64,000 nt of DNA, taken from an uncultured Parabacteroides sp. (GTDB lineage: Bacteria > Bacteroidota > Bacteroidia > Bacteroidales > Tannerellaceae). Shown piece after piece: positions 1-8,180 of the stretch; the stretch's first letter is position 1, and every line of letters starts with the position of its first letter. The notes under the pieces were generated by a model. It was given only the letters and a program-made list of their open reading frames with translations. It had not been told where the DNA came from and did no database searches. The DNA lies in assembly GCA_944325335.1 (NCBI GenBank), contig CALUZR010000004.1, positions 1-64,000 of the forward strand. The letters are read 5' to 3'. The position numbers were made by a program, and so were the translations under genes.

Positions 1-1
1 G

Positions 2-283
2 ATAGAAAATAAACTAAACAACTTCCCGCTCGTCATCGAATCGGTCGTCGTGTCGGACGCGAAGAAGTTGACAGCACTGATTTTTCCGGATTGGGAACAT
101 ATTCACGCCGAGCACCTTACTCGGTCGCAAGTGGAGGAGGTCATGGGGCAGTATCTGAAGGCAGTCAACCGCATGGTGCCCCGTTATTGCAAGATTTCTG
201 CGTTCCAGCTTCGCGAAGAGCCCTTCGAAAAAACCCCGAAGCGAAGCATCAAGCGCTACCTCTATCAGCCGAAACTCGCGTAG
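2..283 (+). CDS. Acyl-CoA synthetase (AMP-forming), C-terminal fragment
   Basis: The reading frame is open from the window edge and only about 93 C-terminal residues are visible. They match the C-terminal lid of long-chain fatty acid CoA ligases: a V-E-S-V-V-V strand followed by L-T-A-L-I-F-P-D, then the closing segment with F-E-K-T-P-K-R-S-I-K-R-Y-L-Y. In this family the conserved lysine near the end (here in the TPKRSIKRY segment) takes part in adenylate formation. The enzyme would activate fatty acids with ATP and CoA at the inner face of the membrane. The 5' part lies outside the window, so substrate cannot be judged. A strong terminator follows 48 nt later, so this gene ends its transcript. 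Confidence 0.8.
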   Translation: MENKLNNFPLVIESVVVSDAKKLTALIFPDWEHIHAEHLTRSQVEEVMGQYLKAVNRMVPRYCKISAFQLREEPFEKTPKRSIKRYLYQPKLA

Positions 284-330
284 CTTACACACGCTCCGCA
301 GGCGCGGAGTCGCATATCTATCAACCTATG

Positions 331-365
331 CAGGGACCCACTTTCGTGGTGTCCCTGTTTTTTTT
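331..365 (+). terminator. Rho-independent terminator after acyl-CoA synthetase
   Basis: CAGGGAC plus CCAC, a TTTC loop, then GTGG plus GTCCCTG form an 11-bp stem with one bulged T, followed by a run of eight T. It ends the plus-strand gene and lies just before the convergent pyrC stop. Confidence 0.85.
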
Positions 366-369
366 AGGT

Positions 370-1719
370 TCAATTTCCAAATCGGAGTTCCCGTCCGCGG
401 AGCTGATCGTTCACCTGCCCGTCTCGGTAGGCGATTTCACCGTTCACGAACGTCGTGTCGACTGCATGGTGGAAGGTACATCCCTCGAAGGGAGACCATC
501 CGCACTTCGAGAGGATATTCTCGGGCGCGACGGTCCAAGTCCGCTGCGGATCGATGAGCACGAGGTCCGCGAAATAGCCGGGACGGATGTAGCCACGGCG
601 GTCGATGCGGAACAGCGTCGCCGGCGCGTGGGCCATCTTCTCCACCACTTTCTCGTAGGTAAAAATGCCGCTCCGTGCCATCTCCAGCATCAGCGGGAGG
701 GAGTGTTGGATGAGCGGTCCTCCAGAAGCAGCCTTCAGACAGCTCCCCTCTTTCTCCGAGAGCAGGTGGGGCGCATGATCCGTGGCCACGATATCGATCC
801 GGTTGTCGTTCACCGCCTTGCGCAGGGCTTCCCGATCGGCTAACTGCTTGATGGCGGGATTCCACTTGATGCGGTTTCCCAGCCGGGCGTAGTCTCCGTC
901 GTGAAACCAGAGGTGGTGCACGCATACTTCCCCAGTAATCTTCTTTTCCTGCAGTGGTAACGTGTTGTCCAACAGGTTCGTCTCGCGCGCGGTCGAGAGA
1001 TGTAAGAGATGCAACCTCGCCCCGAGCCGGGTAGCCAGTTCGACGGCCTCCGATGAGGAAGCGTAGCAAGCTTCTTCGCTCCGGATGCGGCTATGGAATG
1101 AGATATCCAGGTCCTCGCCATATTCTTTCGTAAACCGCTCGATGTTCCGCCGGATAATCTCCTCCTTCTCGGCATGTACCGCAATCAGGAGGCCGCATTC
1201 GCCGAAGATGTGCTCCAGCGACTCTTTGCGGTCGACGAGCATATTCCCCGTCGACGAGCCGAGGAAGAGCTTCAGCCCCGGCACCCGTGTCGGATCCAGG
1301 TGTTTGATTTCCTCCAGATTATCGTTCGTGCCACCAAAAAAGAAGCTATAATTGGCCCGCGACGTCTCAGCGGCGCGTTGGAACTTCCATTCGAGCGCTT
1401 CGAGCGTAGTAGTTTGCGGCTTGGTGTTCGGCATGTCCATGAACGAGGTCACGCCTCCTGCCACCGCGGCCCTACTCTCGCTCGCGATGTCGGCCTTGTG
1501 CGTCAGTCCGGGTTCGCGGAAATGGACCTGGTCGTCTATGCAACCAGGTATCAGCCACTTCCCGCGCGCATCATACACTTCGTAGGATGATGTGTCCACG
1601 CCCTCAGGCACCGTGCCCTCATACACGGCTTCGATCCGGTCGCCCGCGATGAGGACAGAGCCCTCGAACGTGTGCCCTTCGTTGATAATACGGGCATCTT
1701 TGATCCATTTTTTGTCCAT
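370..1719 (-). CDS. pyrC: Dihydroorotase
   Basis: 449-residue amidohydrolase that interconverts carbamoyl aspartate and dihydroorotate in pyrimidine synthesis (cytoplasm). Class I features are visible: V-H-F-R-E-P-G at residues 65-71, D-M-P-N-T at 95-99, H182, histidines in L-H-L-L-H at 236-240, and T-D-H-A-P-H at 313-318 with the catalytic aspartate D314. The usual metal-binding H-x-H is Q-V-H here (Gln at residue 64); I believe this variant is common in Bacteroidetes enzymes, so it need not mean loss of activity. The ATG at 1719 fits the family N-terminus. The DUF6261 gene ends 11 nt upstream, so both are probably co-transcribed. Confidence 0.9.
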   Translation of the reverse strand: MDKKWIKDARIINEGHTFEGSVLIAGDRIEAVYEGTVPEGVDTSSYEVYDARGKWLIPGCIDDQVHFREPGLTHKADIASESRAAVAGGVTSFMDMPNTKPQTTTLEALEWKFQRAAETSRANYSFFFGGTNDNLEEIKHLDPTRVPGLKLFLGSSTGNMLVDRKESLEHIFGECGLLIAVHAEKEEIIRRNIERFTKEYGEDLDISFHSRIRSEEACYASSSEAVELATRLGARLHLLHLSTARETNLLDNTLPLQEKKITGEVCVHHLWFHDGDYARLGNRIKWNPAIKQLADREALRKAVNDNRIDIVATDHAPHLLSEKEGSCLKAASGGPLIQHSLPLMLEMARSGIFTYEKVVEKMAHAPATLFRIDRRGYIRPGYFADLVLIDPQRTWTVAPENILSKCGWSPFEGCTFHHAVDTTFVNGEIAYRDGQVNDQLRGRELRFGN

Positions 1720-1730
1720 AGCGCGCCCAT

Positions 1731-2852
1731 TTAAATCAACGAAATTTCATCCGGGAACTCAATCCGGGTCGGTTCCTCCTTGCCGTCGGGATAAGTCTCG
1801 ATGTAGAAATGATATTTACCCTCGGCCGCGTCGTACATCATGGTAAATTCGATGCAGGTATCGGTATTTACCGTCACAGCGCCCTCTTCGAAAGGCATGA
1901 CGAATCCATTCTCGGGAAGCAAGAAGATGTTCGCCTTCTTTCCTTCGGGAGAATCAACCAGTTTTAAGCCCGTTCCTTCCAAGACGGCTGTAACATTCCG
2001 CTCAAATACCAAAGAAGTATCCTCATTACCCTTGCTCTTTTGGTAAAAAGCAGTAATTTTGCGTTCGACAGGTTTAGTTTCCGAACCCGTACCGCCCTCC
2101 TCGCCCGGTTTCGTATTGTTCGACGGGCTGGCGTTAATGGTTTTACGGAAACGGATCAGTAACGCGTTCGCACGGTTGATGATGGCCTTCAGATCGGTCT
2201 CTGTCTGTGCGTCTTGCGTCGTCAGCTTGTTCACTTGGTAGAACATGTTGATTGTTTTAGCCAGCGTGTTGAAGGCTTCGTCCGTTGTGTTGCGGATCAC
2301 CTTCATATCCATTGCGTTGCTGCGGTCGTGCTCCTCCATCGTTCGTTCCGTGTAGATTTTATGGAACTCTTCGTTGGCCTTTTGGATCTTCGCGGGGGCT
2401 TCTTGCATGCCAATCGCCGCAAGTGCGGAAGCGTAAGGCTCTTCGCCTAAGCTGGTTACTAAATCCGTTAAAATAGCAGTTGCGGCAGCGTATCCGCGTG
2501 ACGGTACCTTACCCGCATCCTGAAAGAGAAGATAAAGCGCTCTGCCGGCCTTCTTCCGCTCGGCGTCTATGTCATAGTCGGCAAACATGCCGGCCCAGCG
2601 CTTGTAGAAAATGAAAACTTTGTCACGCCATGCATCGCTCGCAGCAATATCCTCCGTCTGTAAGTAGCGGATGGCGGGCTTGAAGTTGCCGATTTCATTG
2701 TTGGCCGCAGCATTATACAATTTCCATTGTGGCAGGAAATTATACTGCTCAGCTTGTTCGTCCGTGGTGATCGACAGGAGGTCTGTCGTCAGCTGGACAT
2801 GCTCGGCATTCCGGGCTTTGCCCCTGGCAAAGTCATACTGAATCTCGTCCAT
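1731..2852 (-). CDS. DUF6261 family protein, long form
   Basis: 373 residues, no signal peptide, no membrane segment. The first ~245 residues are helical and match the DUF6261 family known from Bacteroidales; a paralog lies at 56537-57409 and shares the opening ([13 protein letters not shown] versus F-S-R-E-K-A-Q-N-A-E-H-V-Q) and the helical core. A low-complexity G/E/T linker at about 245-260 joins a C-terminal domain of ~110 residues, probably beta-rich, that the paralog lacks. Function is unknown. It is probably transcribed with pyrC. A tandem dyad array and the 11-mer TGTTAAACAAT (2871-2881) lie directly upstream, as they do at the paralog. Confidence 0.75.
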   Translation of the reverse strand: MDEIQYDFARGKARNAEHVQLTTDLLSITTDEQAEQYNFLPQWKLYNAAANNEIGNFKPAIRYLQTEDIAASDAWRDKVFIFYKRWAGMFADYDIDAERKKAGRALYLLFQDAGKVPSRGYAAATAILTDLVTSLGEEPYASALAAIGMQEAPAKIQKANEEFHKIYTERTMEEHDRSNAMDMKVIRNTTDEAFNTLAKTINMFYQVNKLTTQDAQTETDLKAIINRANALLIRFRKTINASPSNNTKPGEEGGTGSETKPVERKITAFYQKSKGNEDTSLVFERNVTAVLEGTGLKLVDSPEGKKANIFLLPENGFVMPFEEGAVTVNTDTCIEFTMMYDAAEGKYHFYIETYPDGKEEPTRIEFPDEISLI

Positions 2853-2925
2853 AATTTTCCATATTTTCGGTGTTAAACAATAGGTTATTAAACTCTACTC
2901 CCATTCCATGGATCCTGTTCTCCTT

Positions 2926-3295
2926 TTCGCGCTTCGAAATGCCTTGCCAGCGTATGGAAATTTTCCTTCGCTCAAGCGGAAAGCGTACTTTTTAGCAAAA
3001 ACTCCTCTTCGCAATATGCGATGGCGCTACTTTCCTGCTAAGTATTTTCCTCCGTATATGCGAAGCGATGCTTTTCTGCAAAGCCTTTCTTTTGCCGAAT
3101 GCGAAGATTTACTTCTCTGAAAAGTGTTAGTTTCGCCAGATGCGAAGGTTTGCTTCTCTGAAAAGTTTTTCTTTCGCATCATGCGAAACGATGCTTTTCG
3201 GCAAAGCCTTTCTTTCGCAAGCTATGAAAATAATGCTTCTCGAGAAAGCGCCCCCTCGCGGTTTGCGAGGGAGATACTCCATCTTAAAAGCATCT
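2926..3295. repeat. Array A: nine ~41-bp imperfect dyad repeats
   Basis: Unit starts can be placed at 2926, 2967, 3008, 3050, 3091, 3132, 3173, 3214 and 3255, a period of 41 bp with one 42. Each unit holds two inverted repeats: TTCGC-N5-GCGAA, and about 20 bp later a CTTTTC...GCAAAG type dyad. Units are imperfect but dyads are mostly kept. The array fills the divergent space between the DUF6261 gene and the fucosidase gene. Small open frames across it have no coding features. See also array I at 57466. Confidence 0.8.
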
Positions 3296-3394
3296 TTTAT
3301 AGCATATGAAAAAGAAAAAAGAACATGAAAAAAAGAGCTTTCACCGGCAAAGTTACTTATAATATTTTATTCTGCAAATTTTTTGACCACTTTT

Positions 3395-3426
3395 TTTGCA
3401 TGAAAAAGAAAAAAATTATACATTTG
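3395..3426 (+). promoter_or_regulatory. Bacteroidetes sigma-ABfr promoter of the fucosidase gene
   Basis: TTTG at 3395-3398, 20 nt, TACATTTG at 3419-3426: a full match to the Bacteroides -33/-7 consensus (TTTG and TAnnTTTG). Predicted start of transcription is near 3432, giving a leader of only about 14-20 nt. Confidence 0.8.
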
Positions 3427-3445
3427 CGCCTGACATCTAAACGTA

Positions 3446-4801
3446 ATGCACATGAAAAAGCAATTAATTACATGCGCGCTGGCAGCACTTATGGGCTCGG
3501 GAAGCCCGCTGGTGGCGCAAGAGGCTGTCGCACCGGCAAAAGATGCGGCGTACGAAAAGCGGATGGAATGGTTCGCGGAAGCCAAACTGGGAATTTTCAT
3601 CCATTGGGGCATTTATGCCGTAAATGGCGTGTCCGAGAGCTGGTCTTTCTTTAATAATTATCTCCCGTACGAAGAATATATGAAGCAGCTGGACGGATTT
3701 ACAGCGGCGAAGTATAATCCGAAGGAATGGGTAGACTTGATTAAAGAGAGTGGTGCGCGCTATACGGTCATTACCACCAAACACCACGATGGCGTGGCAC
3801 TCTGGGACACGAAGGCGGGCGATTTAAGCACTGTGAAATCGACGCCCGCGAAGCAAGACCTGATTGCGCCGTTTGTGGAAGAGGTGCGCAAGCATGACCT
3901 GAAACTGGGGTTCTACTACTCGCTCCTCGACTGGTCTCACCCCGATTATCCGAACAAGACCCGAACGGAAGTGCGCTATAAAGACGACCCGGCGCGGTGG
4001 GCCAAGTTCCAGAAATTCAACTTCGCCCAACTGACGGAATTGAACAAGACCTGGAAGCCCGACCTCTACTGGTTCGACGGGGACTGGGAACAGAGTGCGG
4101 AGACCTGGAACTCGAAGGGAATCATCGACCTCCTGCGGTCGGATAACCCTGATGTGATCGTCAATTCCCGCATCCAGGGCTATGGAGATTATGCCACGCC
4201 GGAACAAGGCGTCCCCGTGGTGCGCCCGAAGGATAAATATTGGGAACTTTGCATGACCATGAACGATTCCTGGGGCTACCAGCATGCCGACACGAACTAT
4301 AAGACACCGCAGATCCTGCTCCGTACGTTTGTGGACTGTCTCAGCATGGGCGGGAACCTCTTGCTCGATATTGGTCCGCGCGAGGATGGCACCATCCCCG
4401 ATGAGCAAGTCGCTATCCTCAAGGAGTTCGGGAGATGGATAAAAAAGCACAAAGAAGCGGTCTACGAGACGCGCGCAGGCATACCCGCGGAACATTTTCA
4501 GGGTTATTCCACCCTCAACAAGGGCGGAGACGTACTATACTTGTATCTTCCCTATCGGCCCAATGGCCCGATAGAGGTAAAGGGACTGATGAACAAAGTG
4601 AACCGGGTGTGGGTAGTAGGAAACGGGACGATGCTCCCCTTCAAAATCCACAACAAGAACTATTGGAGTGAAGTCCCAGGAAATTTATATATTGATGTGC
4701 CGGAAAGAGTACAAGACGCGAACATCACTGTGTTGGCTATCCTGCTCGATGGTCCGATAAAACTTTACAGAGGTGTCGGTCAGGTAATCACCAGCAATTG
4801 A
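3446..4801 (+). CDS. Alpha-L-fucosidase, GH29, secreted
   Basis: 451 residues. Residues 1-25 are a signal peptide ending at V-A-Q. The GH29 barrel starts with W-F-A-E-A-K-L-G-I-F-I-H-W-G at 42-55, followed by T-K-H-H-D-G at 111-116 and Y-W-F-D-G at 208-212; D211 is in the position of the catalytic nucleophile. A small beta-sandwich domain closes the protein. It removes alpha-linked fucose from glycans in the periplasm or at the surface. The ATG at 3446 or the in-frame ATG at 3452 could be used; both fit the promoter. It stands alone on its strand, with no SusCD pair nearby, so it is probably not in a classical polysaccharide utilization locus. Confidence 0.92.
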   Translation: MHMKKQLITCALAALMGSGSPLVAQEAVAPAKDAAYEKRMEWFAEAKLGIFIHWGIYAVNGVSESWSFFNNYLPYEEYMKQLDGFTAAKYNPKEWVDLIKESGARYTVITTKHHDGVALWDTKAGDLSTVKSTPAKQDLIAPFVEEVRKHDLKLGFYYSLLDWSHPDYPNKTRTEVRYKDDPARWAKFQKFNFAQLTELNKTWKPDLYWFDGDWEQSAETWNSKGIIDLLRSDNPDVIVNSRIQGYGDYATPEQGVPVVRPKDKYWELCMTMNDSWGYQHADTNYKTPQILLRTFVDCLSMGGNLLLDIGPREDGTIPDEQVAILKEFGRWIKKHKEAVYETRAGIPAEHFQGYSTLNKGGDVLYLYLPYRPNGPIEVKGLMNKVNRVWVVGNGTMLPFKIHNKNYWSEVPGNLYIDVPERVQDANITVLAILLDGPIKLYRGVGQVITSN

Positions 4802-4894
4802 TATTTTTTGTTAGTTTATTAATTTGAAATACTTTAAGGGTGCCGGAGTCGCGAGGACTGTGGTACCCTGTCTTTTTGCCTTCGCACCAGACAC

Positions 4895-4924
4895 AAAAAA
4901 AGCAGGAGAACGAATTCTCCTGCT
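4895..4924 (-). terminator. Terminator of the GH31 gene
   Basis: Perfect 10-bp inverted repeat AGCAGGAGAA / TTCTCCTGCT around a CGAA tetraloop (4901-4924). Read on the minus strand it is followed by seven T, so it terminates the GH31 gene that ends at 4950; it may also slow plus-strand transcripts from the fucosidase gene. Confidence 0.8.
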
Positions 4925-4949
4925 CGAAAAAACCGGCGGACCGGTGGTT

Positions 4950-7900
4950 TTATTCTACGACAACCGTCTGGTCGGCGTTCGTCGACAAGCTGGCCGTGCG
5001 GACCTTGAGGCGGCCCTTGCGATCGTTTGCATCATAATACCAGCCCTGCTTTCCGGCTTGGAAATCAGCCGCCGAGATAGCCGGGAGCTGCTCGCCGTTG
5101 ACGCTAACTGACGCCGGAGCCTTCAGATACCGCATGTCCAGGAGGTAGGTGCGCTCCTGATAACGTCCCTGGTAGTCTCCCACGGCTTTCGCGATGCGTA
5201 CCGTCACCTTTCCCTTTTGCGCGTCGGGCGCAGACATGGTGATGAGCGTACGGGCGAAGGCTCCCTTCTCGAAGTCGCGCGTCAGGAGGTCATCCTCGTA
5301 GAGATTGAAGGACGAGTCCCCATACGGGTAGAGGTCGAGCGTCAGCTCCTGCGCAGGCTTCTCTCCCACGAAATTCATCTCCGGATACATCGGGATGATA
5401 GCGCCCTGGCGGACGAATACCGGGACGATGTCGAGCGCAGCCTTGTATTTATCCAACCACTGGTCGCCCGCGAAAGTCTCGCCCGTCCAATAATCGTACC
5501 ACTCGCCACGCGGGAAGTAAATGTCCTTCCGTTCGCCCCGACGGTCGAAGACGGGAGCGACCAAGAGCCACTCACCGCTCATGAACTGGTATTGCGTCGT
5601 GCTATCGCGTGTCACCACGTCGTCTGGGAACTCCAGCACCATCGCGCGCGCCATGGGGACGCCCGTCGTGTGCGCTTCGTAGCAGTAAGTATACGCGTAG
5701 GGGTTGAGGCGCATTTTCAGCTTGAGATACTTGCGGTTGATGTCCGTGTAGGGGTGTCCGTAGACCCACGGCTGGCGGTCGGCGTCGGCCCAACCGCTCA
5801 TCGTCATCATGATGGGCGTGAAGACCTTCCATTGCAGGTCGCGCGTGTAAGTCTTGGGCGAGCCGCCGAAGATTCCATCGATATCGCTCGTCGCGGCGTT
5901 GAAAGCGGACAAACCGGCGCCGGTGACGGTCGGGATATGATACCGGATGTAGTCCCAGTTGCTTACCTGGTCGCCGCTCCAAACGGTGGAGTACCGCTGC
6001 GTGCCGGCCCATCCGCAGACAGACCAAATGAAGCCGCGTTCGTTCGTATTATTGATAATTCCTTCGTAAGCGGACTTGCAACCGTTGAGCGCGAACTCGT
6101 AGCCTTCGCCCACCCATGCGACGTCGAGCTTGCAGAGGCGCGTACCACATGTACCTACCTCGTAAGCGATCTTATCTACACCGTTTTCTGTCCACAGTCC
6201 GGTGTGGAATCCCCGTTTCGCAAGCTCCGTAACGACTGAATCGAGCTTCACATATCCACACCCGTAGCCATCGTTCGGCAGTATCCAGCCGCGCGGCATG
6301 TCATATTCCACGTATTTGTCTGCTACCTGCGTGATTACATCCGGCGTAGATTGCGGCCAGCCCGTGCGCTGCTCCGGTTTGTTGTAGCAGTCCGCATCAC
6401 CCATGGTGAGCATCCACATGGCGGGCATGAAAGGTTTTCCTGTAATATCGGTGTAGTCATTCAAGATATTTTTGAGCGTCGGACCGACGAAATAGAAGGC
6501 GTCGAAGCGGTTCTCGTCGTGCGTAAGGGTGCTGGTGAAGCCCATCATGGTAAATCCATCGTCGTAAACCTTGTCGGACATGCTCGTTCCATTAAACGCA
6601 TAGTGCCCTGGGGCGAACGTGTTGCGGAATACACCATACCCCTTGGTCGACATGAAGAACGGCACGGGATTGGATGCCTGATCTTCGTCCCAACCCGTCA
6701 CGGCGATGTCTATCTCCTTTTCGCGGTGCGAGAAATTACCCTGCTGCATGCCACCGCCGTAGAAATCCTCGTCGCCACTGCGGCGGAGCGTCTGACTGGT
6801 CTTCAAACCGAAGGTGAGAGGTTCAGCCTCCTCGAAAAGGGCCTTCGTGTTGGTCTTGTCGTAGAGCGCGAAGCGGAGCGGGTTCTTGTAGACGCGGACG
6901 ACACATTCACGTGTGGCAAATTTGTAGTAATCGCCGGCATTTCCCATGGAAACTTTCGGATTATGGATGCCATAATCCACCACGATTTCATCACCGGCCG
7001 GGTTGGTGTACTCTCCATCCGGCGCGAGCCAAACACGGAAGATGTCGTCGCGATAGAATATCAGTTTCACCTTCGAATAACCCGAGACGAACTCGTATTC
7101 GTGGTTGCTCAGCTTGTTCACTTTGGAAATATTGCCCAAGCTCATCTTGGCGGCATAGAGACTGGCCTGCAAAGTGTTGTTGTCCGGACGCTCGTCGGCC
7201 GCATAATCCACCTTAAAGGAGATTTTGTAGGAGCCCATACCCGTAAGGTCGGTCTCAGGGAAGGAAACTTCGTAGGATTCTTGCTTGCCGATGGGCGAAG
7301 CAGAGGCTTTCACGGTCGAGGTAAGGACGGCCCCGTTGTTGAGCGTAGCTGTCACGGTAAAATCTTGGTCGACGGGTTGGGAACCTACATTCTTCAGCTT
7401 CAGCTTGAGGACATCTTGTTTGGTAAATGTATTTCCCGTCTCCTGATGAGAGGTAATTCCTTCGATCGCCAGGTCGTGCGCGTAAGGTTCCGTGAGCTCG
7501 ATATCGTCCACCATCCAATACCACGAGAAGATATCGCGCCAGAAGAAGCGAAGGTAGACTGTTTTCTGATTTCCGGCCACACTGCTTATGTTGATCTCCT
7601 CTTTGACCGGCGCGTGAAGAAGAGTGGCTGCCGGGATGCGGTCCCGCACGTTATACTCGGTCCAATTTGTCCCGTCGTTGCTCACGCCCACCCAGAGCCC
7701 GGCGCGTGGTCCGGTGAACCAGTCGTTCCAGCGGAAAAGATGCTCGAACTTGAGGATCACATCGCTATGCGCGGAGCAATCGATGGCCGCTGTTTGGAAA
7801 TATCCATTCGGATACTCCTGCCGTTGGTTCCATTTGGTGATCTCCTCTCCCGTCACGACACCGGGACGGTACTGCATGTGAAATCCACGGCTCGTCGAGG

Positions 7901-8108
7901 CAATCGGCGGCGCCTGTTGCTCGAACTGGAACGAACCTGGATAGGGCTGATCCGTCACCATCCATTCGCACTTGGCCGACTCGGTAGAATCCACTACCGC
8001 CCACCCTGCCGGCAATTTTCCTGAGGTAAAATCCTCTTTCCAAAAACTTTGCTGCGCATGCGCCATTCCGACGGCGCACACTAAGGCAGCTGCTACTCCT
8101 ATTTTCAT
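4950..8108 (-). CDS. Large secreted GH31 family glycosidase
   Basis: 1052 residues. A signal peptide (1-18, ending A-H-A) is followed by a beta-sandwich domain (about 22-210), a CARDB-like Ig domain (about 215-320), a GH31 N-domain, the catalytic barrel (about 540-860) and C-terminal beta domains. The nucleophile strand reads K-L-D-V-A-W-V-G (D662) and the acid/base region reads W-S-G-D-Q (D713); the spacing fits GH31. The K-L-D-V-A-W-V-G form differs from the G-x-D-M-N-E of typical alpha-glucosidases and resembles, from memory, the GH31 alpha-N-acetylgalactosaminidase subgroup. That would fit mucin degradation beside a fucosidase, but substrate is inference. Monocistronic, with its own terminator. 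Confidence 0.85.
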   Translation of the reverse strand: MKIGVAAALVCAVGMAHAQQSFWKEDFTSGKLPAGWAVVDSTESAKCEWMVTDQPYPGSFQFEQQAPPIASTSRGFHMQYRPGVVTGEEITKWNQRQEYPNGYFQTAAIDCSAHSDVILKFEHLFRWNDWFTGPRAGLWVGVSNDGTNWTEYNVRDRIPAATLLHAPVKEEINISSVAGNQKTVYLRFFWRDIFSWYWMVDDIELTEPYAHDLAIEGITSHQETGNTFTKQDVLKLKLKNVGSQPVDQDFTVTATLNNGAVLTSTVKASASPIGKQESYEVSFPETDLTGMGSYKISFKVDYAADERPDNNTLQASLYAAKMSLGNISKVNKLSNHEYEFVSGYSKVKLIFYRDDIFRVWLAPDGEYTNPAGDEIVVDYGIHNPKVSMGNAGDYYKFATRECVVRVYKNPLRFALYDKTNTKALFEEAEPLTFGLKTSQTLRRSGDEDFYGGGMQQGNFSHREKEIDIAVTGWDEDQASNPVPFFMSTKGYGVFRNTFAPGHYAFNGTSMSDKVYDDGFTMMGFTSTLTHDENRFDAFYFVGPTLKNILNDYTDITGKPFMPAMWMLTMGDADCYNKPEQRTGWPQSTPDVITQVADKYVEYDMPRGWILPNDGYGCGYVKLDSVVTELAKRGFHTGLWTENGVDKIAYEVGTCGTRLCKLDVAWVGEGYEFALNGCKSAYEGIINNTNERGFIWSVCGWAGTQRYSTVWSGDQVSNWDYIRYHIPTVTGAGLSAFNAATSDIDGIFGGSPKTYTRDLQWKVFTPIMMTMSGWADADRQPWVYGHPYTDINRKYLKLKMRLNPYAYTYCYEAHTTGVPMARAMVLEFPDDVVTRDSTTQYQFMSGEWLLVAPVFDRRGERKDIYFPRGEWYDYWTGETFAGDQWLDKYKAALDIVPVFVRQGAIIPMYPEMNFVGEKPAQELTLDLYPYGDSSFNLYEDDLLTRDFEKGAFARTLITMSAPDAQKGKVTVRIAKAVGDYQGRYQERTYLLDMRYLKAPASVSVNGEQLPAISAADFQAGKQGWYYDANDRKGRLKVRTASLSTNADQTVVVE

Positions 8109-8180
8109 ATAATGTAAAATTAATTGAGCCGTAAAGGTACGGATTTTAAACCGAACCTCCTATGGAAAGGAAATAGAAAC

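Noticed and set aside
2908-3328. Small plus-strand reading frames
   Set aside because: They run through array A, have a repeat-derived composition and no promoter or ribosome site of their own.
6351-8024. 557-residue frame opposite the GH31 gene
   Set aside because: A shadow of a strongly recognised GH31 gene in GC-rich codons; it has no family motif, signal peptide or promoter. Similar long shadows (91-843, 9927-10598, 44066-45049) were dropped for the same reason.
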